A stretch of 64,000 nucleotides of DNA from positions 112,584 through 176,583 of the forward strand of contig NZ_LXFV01000015.1 of assembly GCF_002847345.1 (NCBI RefSeq), in the 5' to 3' direction. Source of the stretch: Pectobacterium peruviense. Its GTDB lineage: Bacteria > Pseudomonadota > Gammaproteobacteria > Enterobacterales > Enterobacteriaceae. Positions 1 through 7,895 of this stretch are shown in pieces (the stretch's first letter is position 1; every line of letters begins with the position of its first letter). The position numbers were made by a program, and so were the translations under genes. The notes under the pieces were generated by a model. The model worked only from the letters and a program-made list of their open reading frames with translations. It ran no database searches and was not told where the DNA came from.

Positions 1-824
1 TTGATGGCAGAGGATTCTCCCGCAACCCAGGCATAGAACGGACGGTTCGCCGTTGCGCGCTCCCAGAGTAGCTCGTCTTCCGGCGTCTCCTGGGCAATAT
101 CATCACGGTTGGTACAGGCACTAGCAGGGATTTTCACGTCCTGTTGCACCGCAGCCAACAGACGTTCACCCCATATTGTGCTGCTGGTTTCCTCACGCGG
201 CAGCCAGTGAATCTGCGCAAAAGGGAAGTCGCTAGGCGTTACGCAATCCCCCGCTTTTGGCACTTCAAAAAAAGCCTGTACCGACGGCGGGGAAGGCTGG
301 GTCGCCAGTTGTTCAAGAATGCCCATGGCTGCTGGCAGCGCCGTTTCATCCGCAATCAACAACACCTGCTCAACGCCAGCGTGCGGAGCCCATTCATAAC
401 CGCCGCTGTCGCCATCGGCTTCCGCGTTGGGTGCGACGATCTGTAGGGCATCGCCCGGTTTGGCATGACTCGCCCAGCTTGAGGCAGGCCCAGTATCACC
501 GTGCAGCACAAAATCGATCGTTGCCTGCTGTAACTCACGAGAAACAGAGCGCAGCGTATAGGTACGCAGAATCGGACGACGCTCACGCGGCAGCGCCAAA
601 TAGTCCTGATACCAAGTGTCGCTCACGGCCATCGGCGTCAATTCGCCGCTTTCACTGGCGAACAGCAGTTTGATGCGCTGATCCGGTGCATCCAGTTTCA
701 TCTGGCGCACTTCCGGGCCAGTAAATACACAGCGCGCTAATGAAGGCGAGAGCAGCGTCTTACTCTCTAAACGTAAATTGAACAACCGATAGGCTGAAGA
801 CGTTGTGCGGTTAGCTAAAGACAT
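1..824 (-). CDS. Siderophore-interacting protein (ViuB/YqjH-type FAD ferric-siderophore reductase), 3' part missing
   Basis: Reading leftward from the ATG at 824, an open frame of 274 codons runs off the left edge, so the C-terminus is absent. The protein begins MSLANRTTSSAYRLFN and contains the flavin-binding RTYTLR segment, the GPASSWASHAKPGD stretch and the VLLIADETALPAAMGILEQL stretch that mark the SIP family of cytosolic reductases. Family members release iron from imported ferric siderophores using NAD(P)H and FAD. A Fur-box-like palindrome lies about 85 bp upstream, which fits iron-repressed expression. The divergent neighbour is a toxin-antitoxin pair, probably unrelated. The family call is confident; the siderophore is unknown. 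Confidence 0.85.
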   Translation of the reverse strand, partial: MSLANRTTSSAYRLFNLRLESKTLLSPSLARCVFTGPEVRQMKLDAPDQRIKLLFASESGELTPMAVSDTWYQDYLALPRERRPILRTYTLRSVSRELQQATIDFVLHGDTGPASSWASHAKPGDALQIVAPNAEADGDSGGYEWAPHAGVEQVLLIADETALPAAMGILEQLATQPSPPSVQAFFEVPKAGDCVTPSDFPFAQIHWLPREETSSTIWGERLLAAVQQDVKIPASACTNRDDIAQETPEDELLWERATANRPFYAWVAGESSAI

Positions 825-906
825 AGTGAGAAAGCCGTATGTTTTGTAAGGAAAAAATCAGTCAGCGGGATCAAACCCATTCACCGCAACTTATCATAAA
901 CAAAAC

Positions 907-925
907 ACTAACGATAATCATTATC
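907..925. promoter_or_regulatory. Fur box upstream of the siderophore reductase gene
   Basis: The core GATAATCATTATC at 913-925 is a perfect 13-base match to the right part of the 19-bp Fur consensus, and the whole 19-mer matches at about 16 positions. It lies 83-101 bp upstream of the reductase start at 824. I infer repression by Fur when iron is plentiful. Confidence 0.7.
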
Positions 926-1004
926 ACCACTAAGGTGAATGCCGTGATAAAAGCAGCATTTTCTTCATCGCGTGGACAGAAAGCCACTCTGGTCAGGTAC
1001 AAGA

Positions 1005-1066
1005 AATCAACAAAAGACTTGTTAACAGGTCTTTTGTTGATTACTTTAAAGACCTATTAACCGGTC
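1005..1066. promoter_or_regulatory. Paired inverted-repeat operators of the toxin-antitoxin promoter
   Basis: Two similar 16-bp partial palindromes lie just upstream of the antitoxin: GACTTGTTAACAGGTC (1016-1031) and GACCTATTAACCGGTC (1051-1066), centred 35 bp apart. The first is nested in a larger perfect repeat with 14-bp arms (1005-1018 and 1029-1042). Type II toxin-antitoxin operons are usually repressed by the antitoxin or the complex binding such repeats, so I infer autoregulation here. Confidence 0.6.
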
Positions 1067-1080
1067 ATTAAAGGTCTGCC

Positions 1081-1332
1081 ATGCCGAATATTATATTGAG
1101 TGATACCAGTGCCAGCGTCAGTGAACTGAAAAAGAACCCGATGGCGACGGTCAACGCTGGCGATGGCCTACCTGTCGCTATTCTGAACCGCAACCAGCCT
1201 GCGTTTTATTGCATTCCTGCGGATCTCTACGAAAAAATGCTGGATGCACTGGACGAACAGGAACTGGTTAAGCTGATTGGTGAACGGAAAAACCAGCCGC
1301 TGGTTGACGTGGATTTGGATAGTTTCCTATGA
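1081..1332 (+). CDS. Type II antitoxin, StbD/RelB-like (Phd/YefM fold)
   Basis: This 83-residue protein has an N-terminal region (SASVSELKKNP, then GLPVAILNRNQPAFYCIP) typical of the Phd/YefM/StbD antitoxin fold, which binds DNA. Its acidic C-terminal tail, rich in Asp and Glu and ending DVDLDSFL, would wrap and neutralise the toxin. The last four bases overlap the toxin start (ATGA), so translation is probably coupled. Two palindromes directly upstream suggest autorepression. Length and composition are normal for the family. The StbD assignment is from family resemblance; RelB or YefM naming is equally possible. Confidence 0.82.
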   Translation: MPNIILSDTSASVSELKKNPMATVNAGDGLPVAILNRNQPAFYCIPADLYEKMLDALDEQELVKLIGERKNQPLVDVDLDSFL

Positions 1333-1616
1333 GCTATAGCGTCAAATTCAGGGAAGATGCGCTGAGAGAATGGCTAAAACTCGATAAAACCATCCAACAG
1401 CAATTTGCCAAAAAACTAAAAAAGTGCTGCGAAAATCCCCACATTCCTTCCGCAAAATTAAGAGGGATAAAGGATTGCTACAAAATAAAGCTCCGGGCGT
1501 CAGGCTTTCGCTTAGTTTATGAAGTCATTGACGACGTATTGATTATCGCCGTGGTGGCAGTAGGCAAGCGTGAACGTAGCGGCGTTTATCATCTGGCGAG
1601 TGAGCGAATGAGGTAG
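1329..1616 (+). CDS. Type II toxin, RelE/StbE family mRNA interferase
   Basis: This 95-residue basic protein overlaps the antitoxin by 4 bp. It shows the RelE-fold pattern: YSVKFREDALREWLKLD at the start, then a run of Lys, then KLRGIKDCYKIKLRASGFRLVYEV and a C-terminal VVAVGKRER motif. RelE-family toxins cut mRNA in the ribosomal A site under stress; the Arg/Lys and late Arg-Glu-Arg residues are where catalytic residues sit in relatives. No truncation is evident, so the toxin may be functional. A hairpin follows before the convergent gor gene. Confidence 0.82.
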   Translation: MSYSVKFREDALREWLKLDKTIQQQFAKKLKKCCENPHIPSAKLRGIKDCYKIKLRASGFRLVYEVIDDVLIIAVVAVGKRERSGVYHLASERMR

Positions 1617-1634
1617 CGACGTTAGGCTAGGCAT

Positions 1635-1680
1635 AAAAAATGCCGGCTAAATAGTTCACTATTCAACCAGCATGTTTTCG
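1635..1680. terminator. Bidirectional terminator between relE-like toxin and gor
   Basis: The imperfect inverted repeat TGCCGGCTAAATAG / ACTATTCAACCAGCA has a 3-4 base loop. On the minus strand it is followed by six T residues, fitting termination of gor; the plus side has a weaker TTTT. It lies between convergent stops. Confidence 0.6.
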
Positions 1681-1718
1681 TCTTCCAGAAAAGCGATTAG
1701 AGCCGCTTCCCTACATGA

Positions 1719-3071
1719 TTACCGCATCGTCACAAACTCTTCCGACGCAGTCGGGTGGATGGCGACGGTGTTGTCGAAGTCTTTCTTGGTTGCGCCCATT
1801 TTGACGGCAACCGCGAAGCCTTGCAGCATTTCATCCATACCAAAGCCGATGCCGTGGATACCGACGATTTTTTCCTCTTTGCCCACGCAGACCAGCTTCA
1901 TGCGGCACGGCTGGCGGTGCTGCGTTACGGCGGTGTACATCGCGGTGAAGGCGGATTTATACACTTTCACCTGATCATCGCCGTACTGCTCACGCGCCTG
2001 CGGTTCGGTTAGCCCCACCGTACCAATCGGCGGGTGGCTGAAGACGACGGTTGGGATATTGCTGTAATCCAGATGCTCGTCCGGCTTGTTGTTAAACAAA
2101 CGCTCGGATAAACGACGTCCTGCCGCAACGGCAACCGGCGTTAGTTCGACGGCACCCGTGTTATCGCCCACGGCGTAAATACCAGAGACGGTGGTGTTCT
2201 GGAATTTATCGACATTGATGTAGCCTTTGTCGTTCAGTTCCACACCGGTAACGCTCAGGTTCAGGTTATCCGTCACTGGTTCACGACCAATCGCCCAAAT
2301 CAGGCAATCGACGGTTTGTGACTGACCATTTTCCAGCTCCAGCGTCAGGCTGCCATCAGCATTCTTCACTATCGCTTTCGGGATCGACTCGGTATGCAGC
2401 GTCGGCCCTTCGGTGTTCATCACTTCCACCAGCGTATCGACAATCAGCGGATCAAAGCTACGCAACGGCGCGTGTTTGCGTACAAACAGGTGGGTTTCAG
2501 AACCCAATCCGTTCAACACGCCAGCAATCTCCACGGCGATATAACCTGCACCGACGATAGCGGTACGCTTCGGCAGCGCGTCCAGCTCAAAGAAGCCGTC
2601 GGAATCAATGCCGTATTCCGCACCGGGAATGTTAGGGTGAACTGGACGACCGCCCGTCGCAATCAGGATATGGTCAGCCGTAATTTTCTCGCCATTCACT
2701 TCCACCGTGTGCGCATCGACAAAACGAGCAAAACCGTGGATGACATCGACCTTATTCTTACCCAGCACGTTATCGTAGGACTGGTGGATACGATCGATGT
2801 AGGCGCTACGATTCTTGACCAATGTGCCCCAGTTAAACTGGTTCACCGTGGTATCGAACCCGTAATCTGGGCCGTACTGATGGATCGCTTCGGCAATCTG
2901 CGCCGCATGCCACATCACTTTCTTCGGCACACAGCCGACGTTGACGCAGGTGCCGCCCAGATATTTCGCTTCGATCAACGCACATTTTTGTCCATACATC
3001 GCCGCGCGGTTGATAGACGCGATACCGCCGCTGCCGCCGCCAATAGCAAGGTAGTCATAGTGTTTGGTCAT
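1719..3071 (-). CDS. gor: Glutathione reductase
   Basis: Gor is an NADPH- and FAD-dependent cytosolic disulfide reductase that keeps glutathione reduced. The 450-residue form starting [16 protein letters not shown] has the FAD GxGxxG at 11-16, the redox disulfide CVNVGC at Cys42/Cys47, a second nucleotide motif ([11 protein letters not shown]) near 170, and the C-terminal HPTASEE with the proton-transfer His. E. coli Gor is also 450 residues. I chose the ATG at 3071 because GGAT lies 9-12 bases upstream; an in-frame ATG at 3083 would add four residues but has no clear ribosome binding site. It is next to rlmJ as in E. coli. Confidence 0.96.
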   Translation of the reverse strand: MTKHYDYLAIGGGSGGIASINRAAMYGQKCALIEAKYLGGTCVNVGCVPKKVMWHAAQIAEAIHQYGPDYGFDTTVNQFNWGTLVKNRSAYIDRIHQSYDNVLGKNKVDVIHGFARFVDAHTVEVNGEKITADHILIATGGRPVHPNIPGAEYGIDSDGFFELDALPKRTAIVGAGYIAVEIAGVLNGLGSETHLFVRKHAPLRSFDPLIVDTLVEVMNTEGPTLHTESIPKAIVKNADGSLTLELENGQSQTVDCLIWAIGREPVTDNLNLSVTGVELNDKGYINVDKFQNTTVSGIYAVGDNTGAVELTPVAVAAGRRLSERLFNNKPDEHLDYSNIPTVVFSHPPIGTVGLTEPQAREQYGDDQVKVYKSAFTAMYTAVTQHRQPCRMKLVCVGKEEKIVGIHGIGFGMDEMLQGFAVAVKMGATKKDFDNTVAIHPTASEEFVTMR

Positions 3072-3199
3072 CAGTGTATCCATGCTTAAGTGAATAAAAT
3101 TTGCCTAGAGTGTAACGCCAGAGCCATATGTCCAATAAAGGTTATGCCTATGGTTGCGATAGGAAAAACCGACCGCGTCGCCCACAGCAATCGCGCACA

Positions 3200-4042
3200 T
3201 TACTCCGGTACGATTTGCTCCACCAACGTATGTCCGGTGCCTTCCGGTACCAGCACGTTATGCAGCCACGGCAGCACGTCCTTCATCTGCGCCGCCAGCT
3301 TCCACGGCGGGTTAATCACAATCATGCCGGACGCCGTCATACCGTAGCGATCGCTGTCAGGCAGCACGGCCAACTCAATTTGCAGAATGTTGCGAATGCC
3401 CGTGGCTTCCAGCTCTTTCAGCATGCGTTTGATATTCTGACGCAGCACAACCGGATACCACAGTGCAAATACGCCAGTGCCAAAGCGTTTATGCCCTTCC
3501 TTAATGCCTTTGACCACAGCCTGATAGTCCGTCTTCAGTTCATAAGGTGGGTCAATCAGCACAAATCCCCGACGAGAAAGCGGTGGCAACTGTGATTTCA
3601 ACTGCTGATAACCATCGTCACGCAACACTTTAGTGCGCGTATCTTTCTGAAACTCATTGCGCAGCAGTGGGAAATCGCTGGGATGCAGCTCGGTCAGGTG
3701 GAGTTTGTCATACTCGCGCAGTAGCTGGCGTGCAATCAGCGGAGAACCAGGGTAATAGCGCAGTTGTCCACTGCGGTTATAGGTATGCACCGCCTGCATG
3801 TAAGGTTCAAGTTCAGCCGGAATGTCGTCACGCTGCCAGATTTTCGCGATGCCATCCAGATACTCCCCTGTGCGCTCGGCGTGCGGGCCGCTAAGCTGAT
3901 AACGTCCGGCACCCGCATGGGTATCCAGATACAGGAAAGGTTTTTCTTTCTCTTTCAGGGCAGTGATGATCAGGCTCTGAACAGTGTGTTTCAGCACGTC
4001 GGCGTGATTGCCGGCATGGAAACTGTGGCGGTAACTAAGCAT
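3200..4042 (-). CDS. rlmJ: 23S rRNA (adenine2030-N6)-methyltransferase RlmJ
   Basis: The 280-residue protein matches E. coli RlmJ (YhiR) in length and sequence. It methylates A2030 of 23S rRNA using S-adenosylmethionine. It begins MLSYRHSFHAGNHADVLKH, has a SAM-binding THAGAGRY segment near 41-48, and the N6-adenine methyltransferase motif DPPY at 164-167. GGAAAG precedes the ATG by about eight bases. It is transcribed in the same direction as gor, with 128 bp between them. Upstream begins the accessory segment; in E. coli prlC would follow directly. Confidence 0.96.
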   Translation of the reverse strand: MLSYRHSFHAGNHADVLKHTVQSLIITALKEKEKPFLYLDTHAGAGRYQLSGPHAERTGEYLDGIAKIWQRDDIPAELEPYMQAVHTYNRSGQLRYYPGSPLIARQLLREYDKLHLTELHPSDFPLLRNEFQKDTRTKVLRDDGYQQLKSQLPPLSRRGFVLIDPPYELKTDYQAVVKGIKEGHKRFGTGVFALWYPVVLRQNIKRMLKELEATGIRNILQIELAVLPDSDRYGMTASGMIVINPPWKLAAQMKDVLPWLHNVLVPEGTGHTLVEQIVPE

Positions 4043-4273
4043 GCTTGCTTTCCGGTGAAGTTTTTATAAATAACGTCGATTAACCGACAGTATAACCGTC
4101 TGCGGCGGAAAATATCCCTTCAATACCGAAACAACGCCCCACCCTGCGAGCCGCCGCGCAAACCAGTAATTTTTATCGTCTGAAATCAGTAAATTGTGAA
4201 ACATGGCCGTTTTTCATTCGATTGAAAGCTACCGATATTCAGGTACATAAAGTACGATCGCCCGCAACATGTG

Positions 4274-4999
4274 ATGGAATTGGACGTTATTCTGATGGAA
4301 CCTGAATATCAGCGCTGGCTAATGGCGCTTTCCGCCCCGATGGTCGCACTCAATATCAAGTACGATGCCCGTTTCTCCGAGCCCACCTTCTACGAACCCG
4401 GCGAAACCATCAGTCTAAGCAACAGCTGGGGTATCACCTCACGCGAAGGGCTGATATCAATGATTAACGATATGACAGACGGCGGCCATGCTGAGCGTTT
4501 GGCGTATTACTATCACCTTTGGCATCACCTGACGGTATCCGAGTGGCAGCAGCATTGCGCCAATCAATCTGAAGACGTACAGGGTGCGCTCGCGCTGGTG
4601 ACCGAAACGGCCGCGCTATGCGGTGAAGGTGGGATCCGCGCCTGGGATCTGGGACGCATGAGTTTCCTAAGTCGCATCGGATTACTCAACGGCTGGATTA
4701 GCGAAAAAGAGAACCTGTGGATTCACACTCGGCTGGCCGACAGGGCGCGCCACTATTACCGCAGTTGGGAAAATTATTACGCTGCATTCTTGATTGGCCG
4801 CACTTATTGGCTCTCCCTGGATGAGGAAGATCCTGAATGCCAGCGCTACATTTTCAGCAATGCTAGTCAAAAACCTGATTACATTGACCAAATCGGCACG
4901 CTCTATACTCACCCAGACAGCCCGATTCATGACCTCGACTGGGATGTTGATCCGATAGAAATGGATAAGCCCGAGTCCTTACCAGAAGCGGAACTATAA
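4274..4999 (+). CDS. DUF1266 family protein (YbeU/YbeR-like)
   Basis: This protein of about 241 residues carries the DUF1266 pattern AWDLGR...GLLNGWISEKE...W..YY..FLIGRTYWL in its C-terminal half (about 125-185). It has no signal peptide or membrane segment. DUF1266 has no known biochemical role. In E. coli, YbeR and YbeU sit beside the J-domain proteins DjlB and DjlC and the Hsp70 HscC, and the same grouping occurs here. Its TAA overlaps the next ATG (TAATG), so it is probably translationally coupled to the J-domain gene. The start is uncertain: GTG 4271, ATG 4274 and ATG 4295 all lack a good ribosome binding site. Confidence 0.8.
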   Translation: MELDVILMEPEYQRWLMALSAPMVALNIKYDARFSEPTFYEPGETISLSNSWGITSREGLISMINDMTDGGHAERLAYYYHLWHHLTVSEWQQHCANQSEDVQGALALVTETAALCGEGGIRAWDLGRMSFLSRIGLLNGWISEKENLWIHTRLADRARHYYRSWENYYAAFLIGRTYWLSLDEEDPECQRYIFSNASQKPDYIDQIGTLYTHPDSPIHDLDWDVDPIEMDKPESLPEAEL

Positions 5000-7728
5000 T
5001 GGACACACTGTGCTGGCAGCGATTAGGCATTGAGCCGACTCAGGATCTGGATGTTATCCGTCAGGCTTATCGTCAAAAAGTACCGCAGTTTCACCCAGAA
5101 ACCGACCCCGATGGCTTCAAACAGCTGCGCGAGGCGTACGACACCGCCTGCAAGCTGGCGAAAAATCCTGTGCCGTCGGGTGATGAAGAACACGCTAACA
5201 CCGAACCACGCGACACCTCTTCAACAACCGAAGAGGTAGCCACCGACCACGCCGATCCTCTGGCAGAAGAGCTGGTCGCCGCGTTTGAGCAACTGTTAAG
5301 TAACCCAAGCGAACGCTTCGTTTCACTGTGTTGGGAACGCTACATTCAGTTGCTAAACCAGCAGGCTTTCGATGTCATCGATCGTATTCGCTGGCCGCTG
5401 CTTCAGCGTCTGATGCGTGAGTCCTGCATCTCAATTCTCTGTGTTCGCGCACTGGCCGATCGCCTGCGTTGGCAGCAGCGTCAAGGGGAGCTGTCCGGTG
5501 ACGAAGTTGAGGATGTCCGTAACTTCCTCGACTCACTTGGCTATGAGGATCTGTTCGATTTTTCCCTGTTGTCGCACCTGAGTCTGCCCGCACAGCTGGA
5601 AACCATCTTCTATTTTCAGCAGGCCAACGGAACGTACTGGAATCGCCCGGCGTTTATGCTGGCGACGCTGCTGCGCAATCCAACCGCCATTTATTGGCCT
5701 GACAGCCCGGCGCTGATGCAAAAGCTCGCGCGCTGGCACAACCATGCCAGCGTTCCCAACACCATACTGCGTGATTACTGCCTGCAACAACTGGACGAGA
5801 CGCCTGACGACGCAGAATGGCTCGCGCTCAGCGCCAGCCTCTGTTCCCTTACCGGAGAAGACGAGCGGGCTTTCGCACTGTGGCTGACGCTTTATCAGCA
5901 AACTCACCATGCACAGGCGGAGAAATGGTTGTTGGACTGGTGTAAACAACATCGGCCAGATGCGTTCCCCTTATTGGTTCAGTCACTAAACTATACGCCA
6001 GCACCGACTCTGACAGGGTTAGCGCTGGACGACCCGCGCCAGCGTTTCTTCATTTCTCAGCACAATACCCACCAGTTGATTCGCTGGGCAGAAGCGCTGA
6101 AACTGCCGCTGTCGCCTATGGCGGAAAGCTACGCTCGCTGGAAGCTGGGAAAACAGGATCTGCGGGGCATTTATCAGCACCTGCTGCTACACAGCGGGGA
6201 TGCGATTCAGGATCGCCTTTATTGGCACGCCAGCATGTTAACCATCGGTAATGAGCGCCTATTGCAGGACATTCTGGCACAGCCGTTACCTGACGAACCG
6301 CTGTATGCGTTGATCTTACAGGGGTTGCAGTTCCAGGCGACGCAACGCTTATCCTGGCTGGAAACCTCTGACGCGATTCATTCCTTCACAGAGTGGCTGT
6401 ATTCGCCGTCAGAAGACGCATTACCTAGCGTGTTCACCAACCAGAAATCGTTCGCCTGGCTGCAAGCACAAACCTGGCTGCGACAATGGCGTCCGCTGTC
6501 GCTGAATCAGCTCAACAAGCTGTATAGCAGTGGCATCCATACGGAAGAAATCGACCCGATCAATGATTGTCTAGTTGAGCTTTCTGCACGCTACCAGTGC
6601 GATGTGTCTCTGGTGCAGCAAGGGGTCGATAAACCACAAGAACTCAGCGCCAGAGAGGAACTGAGACAGGCTATTCTGATTGCATTAATGATGACCGATC
6701 CAACCTCTTATCTGGGTTTATCGCGTCAGTCGGTGCTGCCTGAATTGGCCTTAGCCCACCCAGCACATTCACTCTCTCGGCTCTTTCGCAAGGCAGAATC
6801 CCGCGATGGCGATGCGGTGATGCCGCTGAAAAAGCAGCTCGACCTAACCGACCCGCTGCACTACCATTGTTGGATGAATTTCCCCGTCGCTATCGAGGAA
6901 TATCTCGGCAGCAGTGAGACTTACAGCGAGTCTGCTGCCAGCCATTTTTATCTTACCGATGACCACTGGCAGGCGGAACTGGCGAAGTCGCCCATGATTT
7001 ATCAGATCTTTTTCCACGCGTTTTATGCCCTTGTGGGAGAAGAGGATCAGGCGGAGCAACACCGTGAACGGCTGGCGTCTCTCCCCGTTGAAACCCAGCA
7101 GGAAGAAGACATCCGTGTCGCCTTTATCGAAGAGTCGGATGAGTTGGGAAAATCATTAAAACAGCTCTCCGACGACAAACGCGTCACGCTCATCGGCCAA
7201 TTGATCCAAAGCTGTGCGAAGAACCCCGAGTACCTGTTTGATAATAGCGATCAGCGGTTTTTGACCGAACATCTGTCCTATCCGCATGAAGACATCGCGC
7301 TAAAATTGATAGCAAAAGTGCTGCTGCAATGTACCGATCGGCGCGAGCGCCAGTTCAACGTACCGCAGGCCAGAAAAAGCTACTGGTGGCAGTTTTGGCG
7401 CACCAACACACGAATTGGCCGTCTCGGCTTCCTGATACAAGGTGGGCTGGGGAGTTATTGCCTCTACCGGGCAGGTGACTGGATAGGTTCACCACCGCCG
7501 CATATCGAAGGGCTGCTGATGGCGCTACTGGTCTGTAATCTGCTGAGTGCCGCGCGTCGGCGCTATAACGATATCGGCTCCAATACGCCGTGGGTGATGA
7601 GTTTCTTCACCCTACTCATACCGCTATTTCTGCTGCTCCCCTTGCTGACACCGAGCCTTAACCGCTGGAATAAATTCGGGCCGCCACCACACGGCAAGAA
7701 AACCGAAACGGACACCACGCCAGCCTGA
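4999..7728 (+). CDS. Large J-domain co-chaperone (DjlB/DjlC-like) with C-terminal DUF805-like membrane region
   Basis: The 909-residue protein opens with a J-domain (about 3-55: LCWQRLGIEPTQDLDVIRQAY, then FHPETDPDGFKQLREAYDTA). The usual HPD triad reads HPE. A long helical middle, rich in Trp and Leu, has no motif I recognise. The last 110 residues hold hydrophobic segments and the SAARRRYNDIGSNTPW pattern of DUF805 membrane proteins. E. coli DjlB and DjlC, the partners of HscC, are about half this size. I infer a membrane-attached J-protein that stimulates the adjacent HscC ATPase. It overlaps the DUF1266 gene by one base and ends in an ERIC-containing gap facing hscC. Confidence 0.82.
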   Translation: MDTLCWQRLGIEPTQDLDVIRQAYRQKVPQFHPETDPDGFKQLREAYDTACKLAKNPVPSGDEEHANTEPRDTSSTTEEVATDHADPLAEELVAAFEQLLSNPSERFVSLCWERYIQLLNQQAFDVIDRIRWPLLQRLMRESCISILCVRALADRLRWQQRQGELSGDEVEDVRNFLDSLGYEDLFDFSLLSHLSLPAQLETIFYFQQANGTYWNRPAFMLATLLRNPTAIYWPDSPALMQKLARWHNHASVPNTILRDYCLQQLDETPDDAEWLALSASLCSLTGEDERAFALWLTLYQQTHHAQAEKWLLDWCKQHRPDAFPLLVQSLNYTPAPTLTGLALDDPRQRFFISQHNTHQLIRWAEALKLPLSPMAESYARWKLGKQDLRGIYQHLLLHSGDAIQDRLYWHASMLTIGNERLLQDILAQPLPDEPLYALILQGLQFQATQRLSWLETSDAIHSFTEWLYSPSEDALPSVFTNQKSFAWLQAQTWLRQWRPLSLNQLNKLYSSGIHTEEIDPINDCLVELSARYQCDVSLVQQGVDKPQELSAREELRQAILIALMMTDPTSYLGLSRQSVLPELALAHPAHSLSRLFRKAESRDGDAVMPLKKQLDLTDPLHYHCWMNFPVAIEEYLGSSETYSESAASHFYLTDDHWQAELAKSPMIYQIFFHAFYALVGEEDQAEQHRERLASLPVETQQEEDIRVAFIEESDELGKSLKQLSDDKRVTLIGQLIQSCAKNPEYLFDNSDQRFLTEHLSYPHEDIALKLIAKVLLQCTDRRERQFNVPQARKSYWWQFWRTNTRIGRLGFLIQGGLGSYCLYRAGDWIGSPPPHIEGLLMALLVCNLLSAARRRYNDIGSNTPWVMSFFTLLIPLFLLLPLLTPSLNRWNKFGPPPHGKKTETDTTPA

Positions 7729-7767
7729 CGAAAATGATTCTGGCGGCACTGCAATTACACGCATGCA

Positions 7768-7894
7768 TATACCCAATAGATTTCGAGTTGCAGGAAGGCG
7801 GCAACCGCAGGAATCCCCAGGAGCTTACTCAAGTAAGTGACTGGGGTGAGTAAGGGAAGCCAACACACCTGCAGCTTGAAAGATGACGGGTATA
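7768..7894 (+). repeat. ERIC element, full length (copy A)
   Basis: This 127-bp element starts TATACCC and ends GGGTATA. It contains the ERIC core GAATCCCCAGGAGCTTACTC / AAGTAAGTGACTGGGGTGAG. Its ends and arms are inverted repeats able to fold into one long hairpin. It fills the gap between the convergent djl-like and hscC genes and ends one base from the hscC stop codon. Confidence 0.93.
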
Positions 7895-7895
7895 T

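Noticed and set aside
2394..3089. 231-codon plus-strand frame opposite gor
   Set aside because: It is a shadow frame over the FAD-binding part of glutathione reductase; no supporting features.
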